From a bacterium (GTDB taxonomy: Bacteria > Pseudomonadota > Alphaproteobacteria > Rhizobiales > JAKIUO01): DNA of 33,524 nucleotides. Position numbers and translations under genes: made by a program. The number at the start of each line of letters is the position of its first letter. Within the stretch, counting starts at the first letter, position 1. Positions 16,988 to 25,613 of this stretch are shown here, in pieces. The notes below the pieces were generated by a model. The model saw only the letters and a program-made list of their open reading frames with translations, was not told the DNA's origin and ran no database searches. The stretch spans positions 1-33,524 of the forward strand of contig JAAETJ010000297.1 in assembly GCA_024228495.1 (NCBI GenBank), read 5' to 3'.

Positions 16988-18295
16988 ATGAGTGATCTTT
17001 TTGAAAACGCGGGATTGGAAAATGAGGCACCGCGCCCACTTGCCGATCTTTTGCGCCCGCAATCATTAGAAGATATCGTAGGGCAGGATCATTTACTCGG
17101 TGAAGAGGGTTTTCTTGGAGCGATGGTGCGTGCCAGAAAACCTGGCTCTATCATATTCTGGGGGCCACCGGGATCTGGCAAAACCACCATTGCCAGATTG
17201 CTTGCCCATGAAATTGATCTGCATTTCGTACAGATATCAGCCATTTTTTCAGGTGTGAAAGATTTGCGCGCTGTGTTTAACGAAGCGATGGGACGGCACA
17301 AAGCTGGACTAGGCACGCTGTTATTTATCGATGAGATCCATCGTTTCAACAAATCCCAACAAGATAGTTTTTTACCTCATCTGGAGGACGGCACAATTGT
17401 TCTGGTAGGGGCTACGACTGAAAACCCGTCTTTTGAACTCAATCCGGCACTTTTGTCGCGGACCAGTGTTTTGACTTTCAAACGCATAGGTGAGGCCGGA
17501 CTGGAATCCTTGCTCCAAAAAGCCGAAGACCATCTTGGTTGCGCATTGCCGCTTGATAAAGGTGCGCGTGCAGCGCTCATTAATATGGCAGATGGTGATG
17601 GGCGCTCGATCTATAATCTGGTCGAAGATGTGTTGCGCGGTGTTGGGGATGAGCGCGGTGAAATTGATACGAAAAAGCTGGTGTCTCTCGTGCAACGTCG
17701 AGCGCCGATCTATGACAAAAACAGCGATGCTCACTATAATCTTGTCAGCGCCCTTCACAAGAGTATTCGCGGCTCAGACCCCCAAGCTGCTTTGTATTGG
17801 TTCGCACGCATGCTGGCCGGGGGAGAGGACCCCTTGTTTCTAGCGCGCCGGTTAGTGCGCATGGCCGTTGAGGATATTGGTCTGGCCGATCCTCAGGCTT
17901 TGATACAGGCCAATGGGGCGAAAGACGCCTATCAGTTTTTGGGCTCCCCTGAAGGAGAGCTGGCATTGGCGCAAAGCGTTGTCTATCTGGCCACGGCCCC
18001 TAAATCCAACGCCGTTTACAGCGCCTATAAAGAGGCCGTGACGTCTGCGAAAAGTTCAGGGTCCTTGTCGCCGCCTAAAATAATACTCAATGCGCCAAAC
18101 AAGCTGATGAAGCATGAAGGTTATGGTGAGGGCTATGAATATGATCACTCGTGCGAACATGGGTTTTCGGGGCAGGATTATTTTCCCGAGGGCTATACGC
18201 GCCAGAATTATTATCGCCCCGTAGAGCGCGGATATGAGCGAGAAGTACAAAAAAGACTTGACTACTGGGACGGTCTTCGCAAAAAGCGCGGGTAA
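16988..18295 (+). CDS. rarA: Replication-associated recombination protein A (RarA/MgsA AAA+ ATPase)
   Basis: 435 residues. It is an AAA+ protein of the clamp-loader class that acts at stalled replication forks, related to eukaryotic WRNIP1/Mgs1. Visible motifs are the N-terminal RPLADLLRPQSLEDIVGQDH, Walker A GPPGSGKTT (59-67), Walker B LLFIDEIHRF (111-120) and sensor 1 GATTENPSF (141-149). The C-terminal MgsA region includes DPQAALYWFARMLAGGEDPL and the tail PKIILNAPNKLMKHEGYGEG. Length is normal. A small membrane protein gene follows 27 bases later on the same strand. Confidence 0.96.
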   Translation: MSDLFENAGLENEAPRPLADLLRPQSLEDIVGQDHLLGEEGFLGAMVRARKPGSIIFWGPPGSGKTTIARLLAHEIDLHFVQISAIFSGVKDLRAVFNEAMGRHKAGLGTLLFIDEIHRFNKSQQDSFLPHLEDGTIVLVGATTENPSFELNPALLSRTSVLTFKRIGEAGLESLLQKAEDHLGCALPLDKGARAALINMADGDGRSIYNLVEDVLRGVGDERGEIDTKKLVSLVQRRAPIYDKNSDAHYNLVSALHKSIRGSDPQAALYWFARMLAGGEDPLFLARRLVRMAVEDIGLADPQALIQANGAKDAYQFLGSPEGELALAQSVVYLATAPKSNAVYSAYKEAVTSAKSSGSLSPPKIILNAPNKLMKHEGYGEGYEYDHSCEHGFSGQDYFPEGYTRQNYYRPVERGYEREVQKRLDYWDGLRKKRG

Positions 18296-18322
18296 TATAG
18301 ATTTTACATTAAGGAACATTTC

Positions 18323-18547
18323 ATGCAGTGGATGAACGCTATACCATTACCGCTTCTCATTGTCATGTCTCTGACGCTGGGGCTAGCGCCCTTTATGCCT
18401 GAGCCGCATGTGGTCGGAAAATTGCGTATGCTGTTTGCAGGCACTTTGAGCAAACCAACGGATATCTTCGATCTTTTGATGCATGGTACGCCCTGGATTT
18501 TGCTCGGTCTCAAGCTTGTCAGCCTGGGCATTGCTAAATCGAACTAG
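18323..18547 (+). CDS. Small membrane protein, function unknown
   Basis: 74 residues, beginning MQWMNAIPLPLLIVMSLTLG. Two hydrophobic segments (about residues 5-24 and 55-70) flank a conserved-looking loop with PEPHVVGKLRMLFAGTL and DIFDLLMHGTPWILL. I recall close relatives of this short protein in many alphaproteobacteria, often without a firm name; calling it a transporter would be unjustified. AAGGAACA precedes the ATG. It sits between rarA and crcB with short gaps, so it is probably co-transcribed with them. Confidence 0.8.
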   Translation: MQWMNAIPLPLLIVMSLTLGLAPFMPEPHVVGKLRMLFAGTLSKPTDIFDLLMHGTPWILLGLKLVSLGIAKSN

Positions 18548-18560
18548 GGACCTCCTCAAC

Positions 18561-18941
18561 ATGAAGATGATATTGATGGTAGCACTGGGGGGAGCAATCG
18601 GCTCCTCCTTTCGTTATTTGGTCGGTGTCACGGCGACCCGCTTGTTTGGCATGGGCTTTCCGTGGGGCACGTTGATTGTTAATATTGTGGGCTCATTTTT
18701 GATGGGTGCGTTGATTGTGTTATTGGCACTCCGGTTTTCGGTGAGCAACGAGATCCGGGCTTTTTTAGCCATCGGTGTGCTGGGCGGTTTTACGACCTTT
18801 TCAAGCTTTGCACTCGACATTGTTTCGCTCTATGAAAAGAAACAATATTTGGCCTCGATGGGCTATATGAGCGTATCTGTTATATGTTCAATACTTGGCA
18901 TGTTTTTGGGAATGGCCGTTGTTCGCTCCTTTTTGGGCTGA
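18561..18941 (+). CDS. crcB: Fluoride ion channel CrcB/Fluc
   Basis: 126 residues from the ATG at 18561; a longer frame from 18483 overlaps the previous gene and adds unrelated residues. Four hydrophobic helices are visible. The family hallmarks GTLIVNIVGSFLMG (36-49) and GGFTTFSSF (75-83) are intact, the latter holding the phenylalanines that line the fluoride pathway. The protein works as a dual-topology dimer exporting fluoride. No fluoride riboswitch was recognised upstream, and the gap to the preceding gene is only 13 bases. Confidence 0.95.
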   Translation: MKMILMVALGGAIGSSFRYLVGVTATRLFGMGFPWGTLIVNIVGSFLMGALIVLLALRFSVSNEIRAFLAIGVLGGFTTFSSFALDIVSLYEKKQYLASMGYMSVSVICSILGMFLGMAVVRSFLG

Positions 18942-18962
18942 ACTGGTAAGCAGGAAACTGAT

Positions 18963-19964
18963 ATGAGTGGTGTCAAACAGAAAAACATTACTGAAAATGA
19001 AGATGGCATGCGGCTTGATCGCTGGTTCCGTTCGCACTTTCCTCTCATCTCGCAAGGTCAGCTGCAAAGATATTTGCGCAAGGGCGAGGTGCGCGTCGAT
19101 GGCGGCCGCTCGAAAACGTCGAGGCGGCTGATCGCAGGGCAGGAAGTTCGGATACCGCCTTTGCCAGATGAACGGACAGATAAAAAACCACGCACTAAAA
19201 GACTGACGCAAAGAGATATTGAGTTTATTCGGTCGTTGGTGATCTATCGCGATAAGTATTTTATTGCTATCAACAAACCACCGGGCCTTTCCGTGCAGGG
19301 CGGCACCAATCAAGAGCGCCATGTGGACGGTTTATTAGAAGGTCTGAAGTTTGATCATGAAGAGCGCCCCAAGCTGGTTCATCGGCTGGACCGCGATACG
19401 TCCGGTGTCTTGATGTTGGCGCGCTCAAGGGCTTCCGCCATGCTTATTGGCAAGCTTTTCAAGCAGCGCGATACGTCCAAACTCTATTGGGCCGCTGTGA
19501 TAGGCACGCCTCGTCCAGAGAAGGGCGAGATACAGCTGGCTCTAGCCAAGAAGAAAGGCCGCTCAGGCGAAAAAATGCAAGTTTGTTATGAGGGTGAAGA
19601 ACATGGGCAATATGCGGTCTCCAAATATTCTGTACTGGCATCGGCTGGCCAGAGATTCTCTTTTGTCGCCTTAACGCCTATAACTGGCCGCACCCATCAG
19701 CTGCGCGTGCATATGAATGCGATTGATTTTCCCATCGTGGGAGATGGAAAATATGGTGGCACTGACGCTCACCCTGGTGGCGAGGTGCCACGCAAATTGC
19801 ATCTTCACGCTCGCTCATTCAGTTTTATTCATCCAGATACCAAGCGACTAATCATGGTGCGTGCACCACTGCCAGCTCATATGATGACAACCTGGGAGTT
19901 GATGGGGTTTGATCCAGACGGTACTGAAAATCCGTTTGAGGTACCGAGCGGCAAGGGGGCCTAG
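18963..19964 (+). CDS. Ribosomal large subunit pseudouridine synthase, RluC/RluD type
   Basis: 333 residues. An S4-like RNA-binding domain occupies about residues 15-65 (RLDRWFRSHFPLISQGQLQR, then RKGEVRVDG). The RluA-family catalytic domain has INKPPGLSVQGG and HRLDRDTSGVLMLARS, with catalytic D143. The substrate loop FVALTPITGRTHQLRVHM and the KLHLHA motif complete the family pattern. It isomerises uridines in 23S rRNA; RluC is the likely orthology from neighbourhood (crcB, HAD, ATP12), but RluD is not excluded. The next gene begins immediately after its stop. Confidence 0.93.
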   Translation: MSGVKQKNITENEDGMRLDRWFRSHFPLISQGQLQRYLRKGEVRVDGGRSKTSRRLIAGQEVRIPPLPDERTDKKPRTKRLTQRDIEFIRSLVIYRDKYFIAINKPPGLSVQGGTNQERHVDGLLEGLKFDHEERPKLVHRLDRDTSGVLMLARSRASAMLIGKLFKQRDTSKLYWAAVIGTPRPEKGEIQLALAKKKGRSGEKMQVCYEGEEHGQYAVSKYSVLASAGQRFSFVALTPITGRTHQLRVHMNAIDFPIVGDGKYGGTDAHPGGEVPRKLHLHARSFSFIHPDTKRLIMVRAPLPAHMMTTWELMGFDPDGTENPFEVPSGKGA

Positions 19965-20660
19965 ATGAAAGTGGCGAACGTAGAGCCAAAGCTCGTCATT
20001 TTTGATTGCGATGGTACGCTGGTTGATAGTCAGCACATTATTATCAAAGCCATGAGAACGGCGTTTGAAACGCTTGGCCTCACGCCGCCATCAGATCGAG
20101 ATATCCGAGGCATTATCGGCTTGTCACTTACTGTCGCCGTGGACGCGTTGGTTCCTGAAGTGCAAAAAGAAAAACTGCCGCAGCTTTGTGACATCTTTAA
20201 AGCTTCATTTATCGCGCAACGTGAATTACCCTATTTCCATGAACCTTTGTTTTTGGGAGCACGTGAAATATTGCAGGAATTATCGGATCGCGAAGATATT
20301 TTGCTTGGTGTGGCGACGGGCAAATCTCGACGCGGCGTTGATAAGCTATTCGAGCGCGAAAATTTGGGTCAGTACTTCTACAATATCCAGACGGCCGACG
20401 ATGCGCCCTCCAAGCCTCATCCCGGCATGATCTTGCGAGCAATTGAGCAAACCGGGATCAATAGTCGTAACGTGCTGATGATCGGTGATACGACGTTTGA
20501 TATAGAAATGGCCCGCAACGCGGACGTTGAGGCTATTGGCGTGCGTTGGGGATATCATGAGGAGTCTGCGCTCGTTGATGCCGGAGCACATAGCTTGATC
20601 GATCAATTCAGCGAGATCACTGATCTATTGGCAACTTTTGACCAGGCGGCTTGCCAATGA
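19965..20660 (+). CDS. HAD-superfamily phosphatase (phosphoglycolate phosphatase-like)
   Basis: 231 residues. HAD motif I FDCDGTLVDS has D14 and D16, motif II is VATGKS (T118), motif III lysine is K150 in SKPHPGM, and motif IV is MIGDTTFDIEMA with D175 and D179. A helical cap lies between residues 20 and 90. It resembles Gph/PGP-type phosphatases, but the physiological substrate is not readable from sequence. It starts directly after the rluC-type stop and overlaps the ATP12 gene by four bases (ATGA). Confidence 0.9.
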   Translation: MKVANVEPKLVIFDCDGTLVDSQHIIIKAMRTAFETLGLTPPSDRDIRGIIGLSLTVAVDALVPEVQKEKLPQLCDIFKASFIAQRELPYFHEPLFLGAREILQELSDREDILLGVATGKSRRGVDKLFERENLGQYFYNIQTADDAPSKPHPGMILRAIEQTGINSRNVLMIGDTTFDIEMARNADVEAIGVRWGYHEESALVDAGAHSLIDQFSEITDLLATFDQAACQ

Positions 20661-21355
20661 GCCAGAAGATCAAGCGTTTCTATTCAGGGGTCGAAACGAC
20701 TTTCGTTCAATACGGCTTTCAAATTATGCTGGATGATCGCCCGATAAAATCCGCAGGACAGCAAGTTTTGCAGCTTCCCAACAAAAAGATGGCAGAGCAG
20801 ATAGCCGAGGAATGGCGCCAGCAAAAAGAGTTTATTGATTTTGGCAACATGCCTGCGATGCGTTTTGCGAGCGCTGTTGCCGATAATATCATGCCATGTC
20901 CAGATGAAGCACGCGCGGAAATACTCCAATATGCGCATTCAGATCTTCTGTGTTATCGGGTCAGCGAACCAGATAACCTGGTCGAGCGGCAAGCAAGCTT
21001 GTGGGATCCGGTTTTGGATCAATTCAAGGAGGAACTCAGTATAGAATTTGTTACCTCTGGCAGTATCCAATATGTGGAGCAGGGGGGTGAGAGCATGAAA
21101 CGCTTTGAGGCGCTTATCATTCCCCTTGAGGGCTATCAATTGGGAGCTGTTCATTCGGTGACAGTGATGACGGGATCAGCCGCTCTGTCAATCGCTCTTC
21201 ACAATAATTGGCTGACGGTTGAAGCTGCCTGGGAGCATGCCCATCTGGATGAAGATTTTCAGGCCGAGCAATGGGGCGAAGATGAAGAGGCCATCTTGCG
21301 GCGACAGCGGCGACAGGCAGAATTTTACGCCGCTACGCTGGTTTTTGATCGCTAG
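20657..21355 (+). CDS. ATP12-family F1-ATPase assembly chaperone
   Basis: 232 residues from the ATG at 20657, which overlaps the previous stop; a TTG at 20651 would add two residues. Family features are RFYSGVETTFVQYGFQIMLD, AEEWRQQKEFIDFGNMPAMR, the SDLLCYR segment, and the C-terminal AWEHAHLDEDFQAEQWGEDE with the conserved glutamate-rich end. In mitochondria Atp12 binds the F1 alpha subunit during assembly; alphaproteobacteria carry the homologue. The gene ends one base before a convergent hydrolase gene. Confidence 0.93.
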   Translation: MSQKIKRFYSGVETTFVQYGFQIMLDDRPIKSAGQQVLQLPNKKMAEQIAEEWRQQKEFIDFGNMPAMRFASAVADNIMPCPDEARAEILQYAHSDLLCYRVSEPDNLVERQASLWDPVLDQFKEELSIEFVTSGSIQYVEQGGESMKRFEALIIPLEGYQLGAVHSVTVMTGSAALSIALHNNWLTVEAAWEHAHLDEDFQAEQWGEDEEAILRRQRRQAEFYAATLVFDR

Positions 21356-21356
21356 T

Positions 21357-22010
21357 TTACTTGCTGGAACTATCTTCAAGATTATTATGGAGATAACCAT
21401 CGATCACCGCCATCAGATCTTCAATCCGGTTCTCGAAAAAGTGGTTGGCATTTGGAACAACAACATGGCCAATATCGATGCCTTTTTGGGTTTTTAATTT
21501 TTCAACAAGCGTTTGCACGTCTACAGCTGGTACGACCCGGTCGATCTCACCATTGACAATGAGGCCAGAGGATGGGCAGGGGGCCAGGAATGAAAAATCA
21601 TACAGATTGGCTGGTGGTGCTACAGATATAAATCCCTGCAATTCTGGCCGTCTCATCAATAGCTGCATGCTGATCCAGGCACCAAACGAAACACCAGCGA
21701 TCCAACAGCTAGTTGCTTCTTTGTTGATGGCCTGCATCCAGTCGAGGGCTGCTGCCGCGTCCAGCATTTCTCCCGCGCCATTGTCAAACAGTCCTTGGGA
21801 CCTTCCAACACCGCGAAAGTTGAAACGCAAAACGGAAAAGCCGCGTTGCACAAAGCTGTAATAGAGGTGATAGACAATCTGGTTATTGATCGTACCACCG
21901 AATTGGGGGTGGGGATGCAGGACCAGCGCGATGGGTGATTCTGGATCTGTGTTATGATGATAGCGGCCTTCAAGGCGGCCAGCAGGTCCATTAAAGACGA
22001 CCTCGGGCAT
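21357..22010 (-). CDS. Alpha/beta hydrolase (COG2945-like)
   Basis: 217 residues on the minus strand. The fold signatures are LVLHPHPQFGGTINNQIVYH near the N-terminus, RFNFRGVGRSQG, and the nucleophile elbow GVSFGA with S108. D157 (GEIDRVV) and H190 (NANHFF) complete a plausible triad. AGGAG lies 11 bases before the start. Related proteins are common next to suf or rlu genes in alphaproteobacteria, but the substrate is unknown. It converges on ATP12 with a one-base gap and diverges from iscR across a 356-base regulatory region. Confidence 0.88.
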   Translation of the reverse strand: MPEVVFNGPAGRLEGRYHHNTDPESPIALVLHPHPQFGGTINNQIVYHLYYSFVQRGFSVLRFNFRGVGRSQGLFDNGAGEMLDAAAALDWMQAINKEATSCWIAGVSFGAWISMQLLMRRPELQGFISVAPPANLYDFSFLAPCPSSGLIVNGEIDRVVPAVDVQTLVEKLKTQKGIDIGHVVVPNANHFFENRIEDLMAVIDGYLHNNLEDSSSK

Positions 22011-22125
22011 GAGTGTGATGCTCCTGCAATTGTTTTCAGATTGAACTGAATGGTTTTGGTACGTTTGACATGCCTGAAAAATGGACAGTCAAGAAACCAC
22101 CCCTGCGACAAAAGAGGCGGGCTAA

Positions 22126-22150
22126 ATGCTTGACTAATGCAGTCAGGAAT
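22126..22150 (+). promoter_or_regulatory. IscR type 1-like operator upstream of iscR
   Basis: The 25 bases carry the core TGACT-AATGC-AGTCA, a perfect inverted repeat, flanked by ATGCT and GGAAT. Compared from memory with the E. coli type 1 IscR consensus (ATASYYGACT, RWWWY, AGTCRRSTAT), 22 of 25 positions agree. It overlaps a -35-like TTGACT at 22130-22135, so IscR binding would block the promoter, consistent with autorepression of the operon. Confidence 0.75.
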
Positions 22151-22158
22151 TATACATC
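22130..22158 (+). promoter_or_regulatory. Candidate promoter of the isc/suf operon
   Basis: TTGACT at 22130-22135 is a five-of-six -35 element. Possible -10 elements are TATACA (22151-22156, spacing 15) or TACATC (22153-22158, spacing 17), so the exact -10 is uncertain. The resulting leader before iscR would be about 200 bases. Confidence 0.5.
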
Positions 22159-22226
22159 ATAACTATGGAATGTGAATGACCTGTTCAGTTTATACGTCCG
22201 TTTATATTCGAACTGAGCGATGATTT

Positions 22227-22242
22227 TAGACATTTTTGTCTA
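22227..22242 (+). promoter_or_regulatory. Perfect palindrome in the iscR leader
   Basis: TAGACA-TTTT-TGTCTA is a 16-base inverted repeat with perfect 6-base arms, 125 bases before the iscR start. It could be a second operator, for an Rrf2-type or iron regulator, or a small RNA hairpin. It does not match any iron-regulator motif I can recall with confidence. Confidence 0.4.
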
Positions 22243-22366
22243 CACGAATATGCAGGCCAAAAGCAAGTGAATTACGTCATGAGCATTGAAAACAGGGGCT
22301 TGAAACATCTGTTTGCCCCAACAATACGAATTTGGACCGTCTGGCAGCTGTTTATGGATGATTTGA

Positions 22367-22873
22367 ATGAAGCTTAATACCAAAGGTAGATATGCGGTGA
22401 TGGCAATGGCAGATATTGCCAAATGCGGTCAAGGAAAAGCCGGGAACAAGGCGGTTCCAATGGCGCGGATCGCTGAGCGCCAGCATATTTCGCTGCCTTA
22501 TCTGGAACAGCTGTTTTCAAAGCTTCGCCGCGAGGGATTGGTATCAAGTATGCGTGGCCCCGGCGGCGGTTATACTCTGGCGCGCCCTGCTTCCGAGATT
22601 TTTATCGGCGAGATCATGCAAGCAGTTGGTGAACCGGTAAAAATGACGAGGTGCAATCGCGAGAAAAATATTTCCGAAGGCTGCGTTAGCGGGGGTGACT
22701 GCAATACGCATGAACTCTGGAGCGCGTTGAGCGATCATATCTATACATTTCTTGTCAGCATCAGTCTTCAGGATGTCGTGGAAAAAAATGTCGGATCATT
22801 TGTGTCTCTGACCTCAAACCAGCGAGCAGTCATTAAAAAGAGTGACCCTGCAGCGGTCGAGGAGGCGATATGA
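22367..22873 (+). CDS. iscR: Fe-S cluster-sensing transcriptional regulator IscR (Rrf2 family)
   Basis: 168 residues. The winged helix begins MKLNTKGRYAVMAMADIAK, with the recognition region RQHISLPYLEQLFSKLRREG and wing SMRGPGGGYTLARP. The ligands for a [2Fe-2S] cluster are present: C96, C106, C112 and H115 in the order C-x9-C-x5-C-x2-H, versus C-x5-C-x5-C-x2-H in E. coli. This makes a true IscR more likely than RirA or NsrR. It overlaps the desulfurase gene by four bases (ATGA), and a near-consensus IscR operator lies upstream, indicating autoregulation. Confidence 0.93.
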   Translation: MKLNTKGRYAVMAMADIAKCGQGKAGNKAVPMARIAERQHISLPYLEQLFSKLRREGLVSSMRGPGGGYTLARPASEIFIGEIMQAVGEPVKMTRCNREKNISEGCVSGGDCNTHELWSALSDHIYTFLVSISLQDVVEKNVGSFVSLTSNQRAVIKKSDPAAVEEAI

Positions 22874-24081
22874 ACGTCAATCCACGCACGATTGACAGGG
22901 TTTACCTCGATCATAATGCGACCTCCCCTTTGCGCCAAAGGGTGCGGGATGCGATGGTCGAAGCCATGGATATTGCTGGCAACGCGTCTTCCGTGCATGC
23001 CGAAGGACGCAAAGCTCATGCTTTGATTGAGCGATCAAGGGAAAAGATTGCCGCATTGATGGGGGCAGATGCCGATGATGTGTTGTTCACCTCTGGTGGT
23101 ACAGAGGCCAATATAACGGCTTTGTCTCCAGGACTGGTTGCCAAAACGCCAGAAGATCGCGCTAGAGCCCTTTGTTTTGTATCAGAGGTTGAGCATCCAT
23201 CTGTACGCAAGGGCGGGCGGTTTGATCCCTTACAGGTTCGTACGATACCTGTCACACTGTCCGGGATTGTTGATCAGGACGCGTTCATAAAGATTCTCGA
23301 TGCTCATGAGCTTACCCCCTTGGCGGGTGAAAAGAGCAAACATCCATTCATTGTCTCGGTGATGCTTGCCAATAACGAAACCGGTGTTATTCAACCCGTC
23401 ACGGAGATTGCAGGCATCGTGCTTGAGCGTGGCGGATTAATGCATTGTGATGCAGTACAAGCACTGGGACGTATGCCATTCGATCTGGCCTCAATTGGTG
23501 TCGATCTCGTGACGATTGCCGCTCATAAAATTGGCGGACCAAAAGGTGTTGGTGCCCTGGTCGGGCCTGCGATTGATAATGTTTTGAACGATCCCTTGAT
23601 GATAGGCGGTGGTCAGGAGTTAAGACGCCGGGCTGGCACCGAAGATATTGTCTCTATTGCAGGTTTTGCGATAGCGGCCGAGGTTTCGTGTGAAGAGCTT
23701 GCAGATCGTGAAATGGTCAGGTTCCTACGCGATCGCTCTGAGCGGCGCTTGCACAATGAACATCCCGACTTGATTTTTTTTGGCAAGGATACTGACAGGC
23801 TGGACAACACGACATTCATGGCAATACCTGGGATTTTGTCACAAGATATGGTGATCGCCCTTGATCTGGATGGCATTGCAATTAGCGCTGGATCGGCGTG
23901 TTCCTCTGGTAAAGTCAAACAATCAAGTGGTCTTGAAGCCATGGGGGTGAGTGCCGATATTGCACGATGTGCCTTTCGTGTCAGCTTTGGACCACGGAAT
24001 TGGTTGAGTGACGTGGACCGGTTGGTCGCCTCCATCGCCAAAGCAGTCAAACAACATAAAAAAGCCGGAGCGATTGACTAA
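22870..24081 (+). CDS. Cysteine desulfurase, IscS/NifS-like (group I)
   Basis: 403 residues. It is a PLP enzyme that takes sulfur from cysteine for Fe-S assembly. VYLDHNATSPL opens the fold, TSGGTEAN binds PLP phosphate, and the Schiff-base lysine is K220 in AAHKIGGPKG. The catalytic cysteine C344 sits in SAGSACSSGK on an extended loop, which places it in group I rather than with SufS. Its start overlaps the iscR stop. A GAGGAGG ribosome binding site precedes the ATG. This is the first of two desulfurases in the operon. Confidence 0.93.
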   Translation: MNVNPRTIDRVYLDHNATSPLRQRVRDAMVEAMDIAGNASSVHAEGRKAHALIERSREKIAALMGADADDVLFTSGGTEANITALSPGLVAKTPEDRARALCFVSEVEHPSVRKGGRFDPLQVRTIPVTLSGIVDQDAFIKILDAHELTPLAGEKSKHPFIVSVMLANNETGVIQPVTEIAGIVLERGGLMHCDAVQALGRMPFDLASIGVDLVTIAAHKIGGPKGVGALVGPAIDNVLNDPLMIGGGQELRRRAGTEDIVSIAGFAIAAEVSCEELADREMVRFLRDRSERRLHNEHPDLIFFGKDTDRLDNTTFMAIPGILSQDMVIALDLDGIAISAGSACSSGKVKQSSGLEAMGVSADIARCAFRVSFGPRNWLSDVDRLVASIAKAVKQHKKAGAID

Positions 24082-24134
24082 TCGCTGTCTTGGTTTTTGT
24101 ACGCAAATTTGAGAAGTAACAAGGAACTGAGCCA

Positions 24135-25613
24135 ATGGCTGGCATACAGGACGAAACAATTGATCAGGTTAAAGATCTTGACGTCGACAAATATAAATAT
24201 GGTTTCACCACCGATATCGAAATGGACATGGCGCCCAAGGGTTTGTCTGAAGATATTGTGCGCTTTATTTCGGCCAAAAAGAACGAACCTGAATGGATGC
24301 TCGAATATCGCCTTGATGCCTATCGACGCTGGTTGAGCATGGAGGAACCAAGTTGGGCGATCCTCAACTATCCAAAAATTGATTTTAAAGATCTATATTA
24401 CTATGCCGCGCCAAAGCAAAAGGTGGAGCTTGATAGTCTTGATGATCTTGATCCCGTGATTTTGGCTACCTATGAAAAGCTTGGTATTCCGCTCAAGGAA
24501 CAAGAAATTCTGGCTGGCGTTAAAGGCACAAGGAACAAGGTTGCTGTGGACGCGGTTTTCGACAGTGTGTCTGTCGTCACAACTTTTAAAGATGAGCTCA
24601 GTAAGGCTGGTGTGATTTTTTGTCCGATCTCTGAAGCGCTGCAAACGTACCCCGAACTGGTGAGAAAATATCTGGGTTCCGTAGTGCCCGCAACCGACAA
24701 TTTTTACGCGACGCTCAATCAGGCGGTGTTCTCGGATGGCAGTTTTGTCTATATCCCGCCAGGGGTGCGCTGCCCAATGGAGCTGTCTACCTATTTTCGC
24801 ATCAATGCCGAAAATACAGGTCAGTTCGAGCGCACATTGATTATTGCCGACAAGGGCAGCTATGTCTCATATCTGGAAGGCTGTACGGCACCACAGCGCG
24901 ACGAGAACCAGCTTCATGCAGCCGTTGTTGAGCTGATCATCATGGATGATGCGGAAATCAAATATTCAACCGTGCAGAACTGGTATCCCGGCGATGAGAA
25001 CGGCAACGGCGGTATCTATAATTTTGTTACCAAGCGTGCCGATTGTCGGGGCCGTAATTCTAAAGTGAGCTGGACGCAGGTGGAAACTGGTTCGGCCATC
25101 ACCTGGAAATATCCCAGCTGCATACTGCGCGGTGATAATTCGCAAGGCGAGTTCTATTCTATTGCTGTCTCCAATGGTGCACAGCAGGTGGATAGTGGTA
25201 CCAAGATGATCCATCTGGGTAAGAACACGTCCAGCCGCATTATCTCCAAGGGGATTTCTGCAGGCAAGAGCTCCAACTGCTATCGCGGCCTTGTCTCTGC
25301 CCACCGGCGCGCAACAGGGTCGCGCAACTATACCCAGTGCGACAGCCTGTTGATTGGTGACAAATGCTCGGCCCATACGGTGCCCTATCTGGAAGCCAAA
25401 ACGCCAAGCGCCCAGTTTGAACACGAAGCAACGACCTCTAAAATATCCGAAGACCAGCTGTTTTACTGCATGCAGCGCGGCATGAACGAAGAAGAAGCCG
25501 TCGCGCTTATCGTCAATGGTTTTGTGCGTGACGTGTTGCAACATCTGCCCATGGAGTTCATGGCGGAAAGCCAGAAGCTCATTAGTATTAGTCTGGAGGG
25601 CAGTGTTGGGTAG
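24135..25613 (+). CDS. sufB: Fe-S cluster assembly scaffold subunit SufB
   Basis: 492 residues. It is a core component of the SufBC2D scaffold. The N-terminal region has [20 protein letters not shown], and the beta-helix contains [20 protein letters not shown]. Residues aligned to the E. coli sulfur path and cluster site are conserved: C250 (LEGCTAP, E. coli C254), C402 (TQCDSLL, C405) and E431 (FEHEATTS, E434). The N-terminal CxxCxxxC motif of E. coli SufB (region 90-110) is missing, as in many homologues. AAGGAAC is the ribosome binding site. The stop lies within the start region of the next small gene. Confidence 0.97.
   Translation: MAGIQDETIDQVKDLDVDKYKYGFTTDIEMDMAPKGLSEDIVRFISAKKNEPEWMLEYRLDAYRRWLSMEEPSWAILNYPKIDFKDLYYYAAPKQKVELDSLDDLDPVILATYEKLGIPLKEQEILAGVKGTRNKVAVDAVFDSVSVVTTFKDELSKAGVIFCPISEALQTYPELVRKYLGSVVPATDNFYATLNQAVFSDGSFVYIPPGVRCPMELSTYFRINAENTGQFERTLIIADKGSYVSYLEGCTAPQRDENQLHAAVVELIIMDDAEIKYSTVQNWYPGDENGNGGIYNFVTKRADCRGRNSKVSWTQVETGSAITWKYPSCILRGDNSQGEFYSIAVSNGAQQVDSGTKMIHLGKNTSSRIISKGISAGKSSNCYRGLVSAHRRATGSRNYTQCDSLLIGDKCSAHTVPYLEAKTPSAQFEHEATTSKISEDQLFYCMQRGMNEEEAVALIVNGFVRDVLQHLPMEFMAESQKLISISLEGSVG

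Noticed and set aside
21445-21861. Plus-strand open frame opposite the alpha/beta hydrolase
   Set aside because: The minus-strand frame has a full hydrolase motif set, so the plus frame is its shadow.
22185-22216. TCAGTT...AACTGA inverted repeat in the iscR leader
   Set aside because: Six-base arms with a 20-base loop occur easily by chance.
24966-25544. Minus-strand open frame of 192 codons inside sufB
   Set aside because: Antisense to conserved SufB residues; no independent support.
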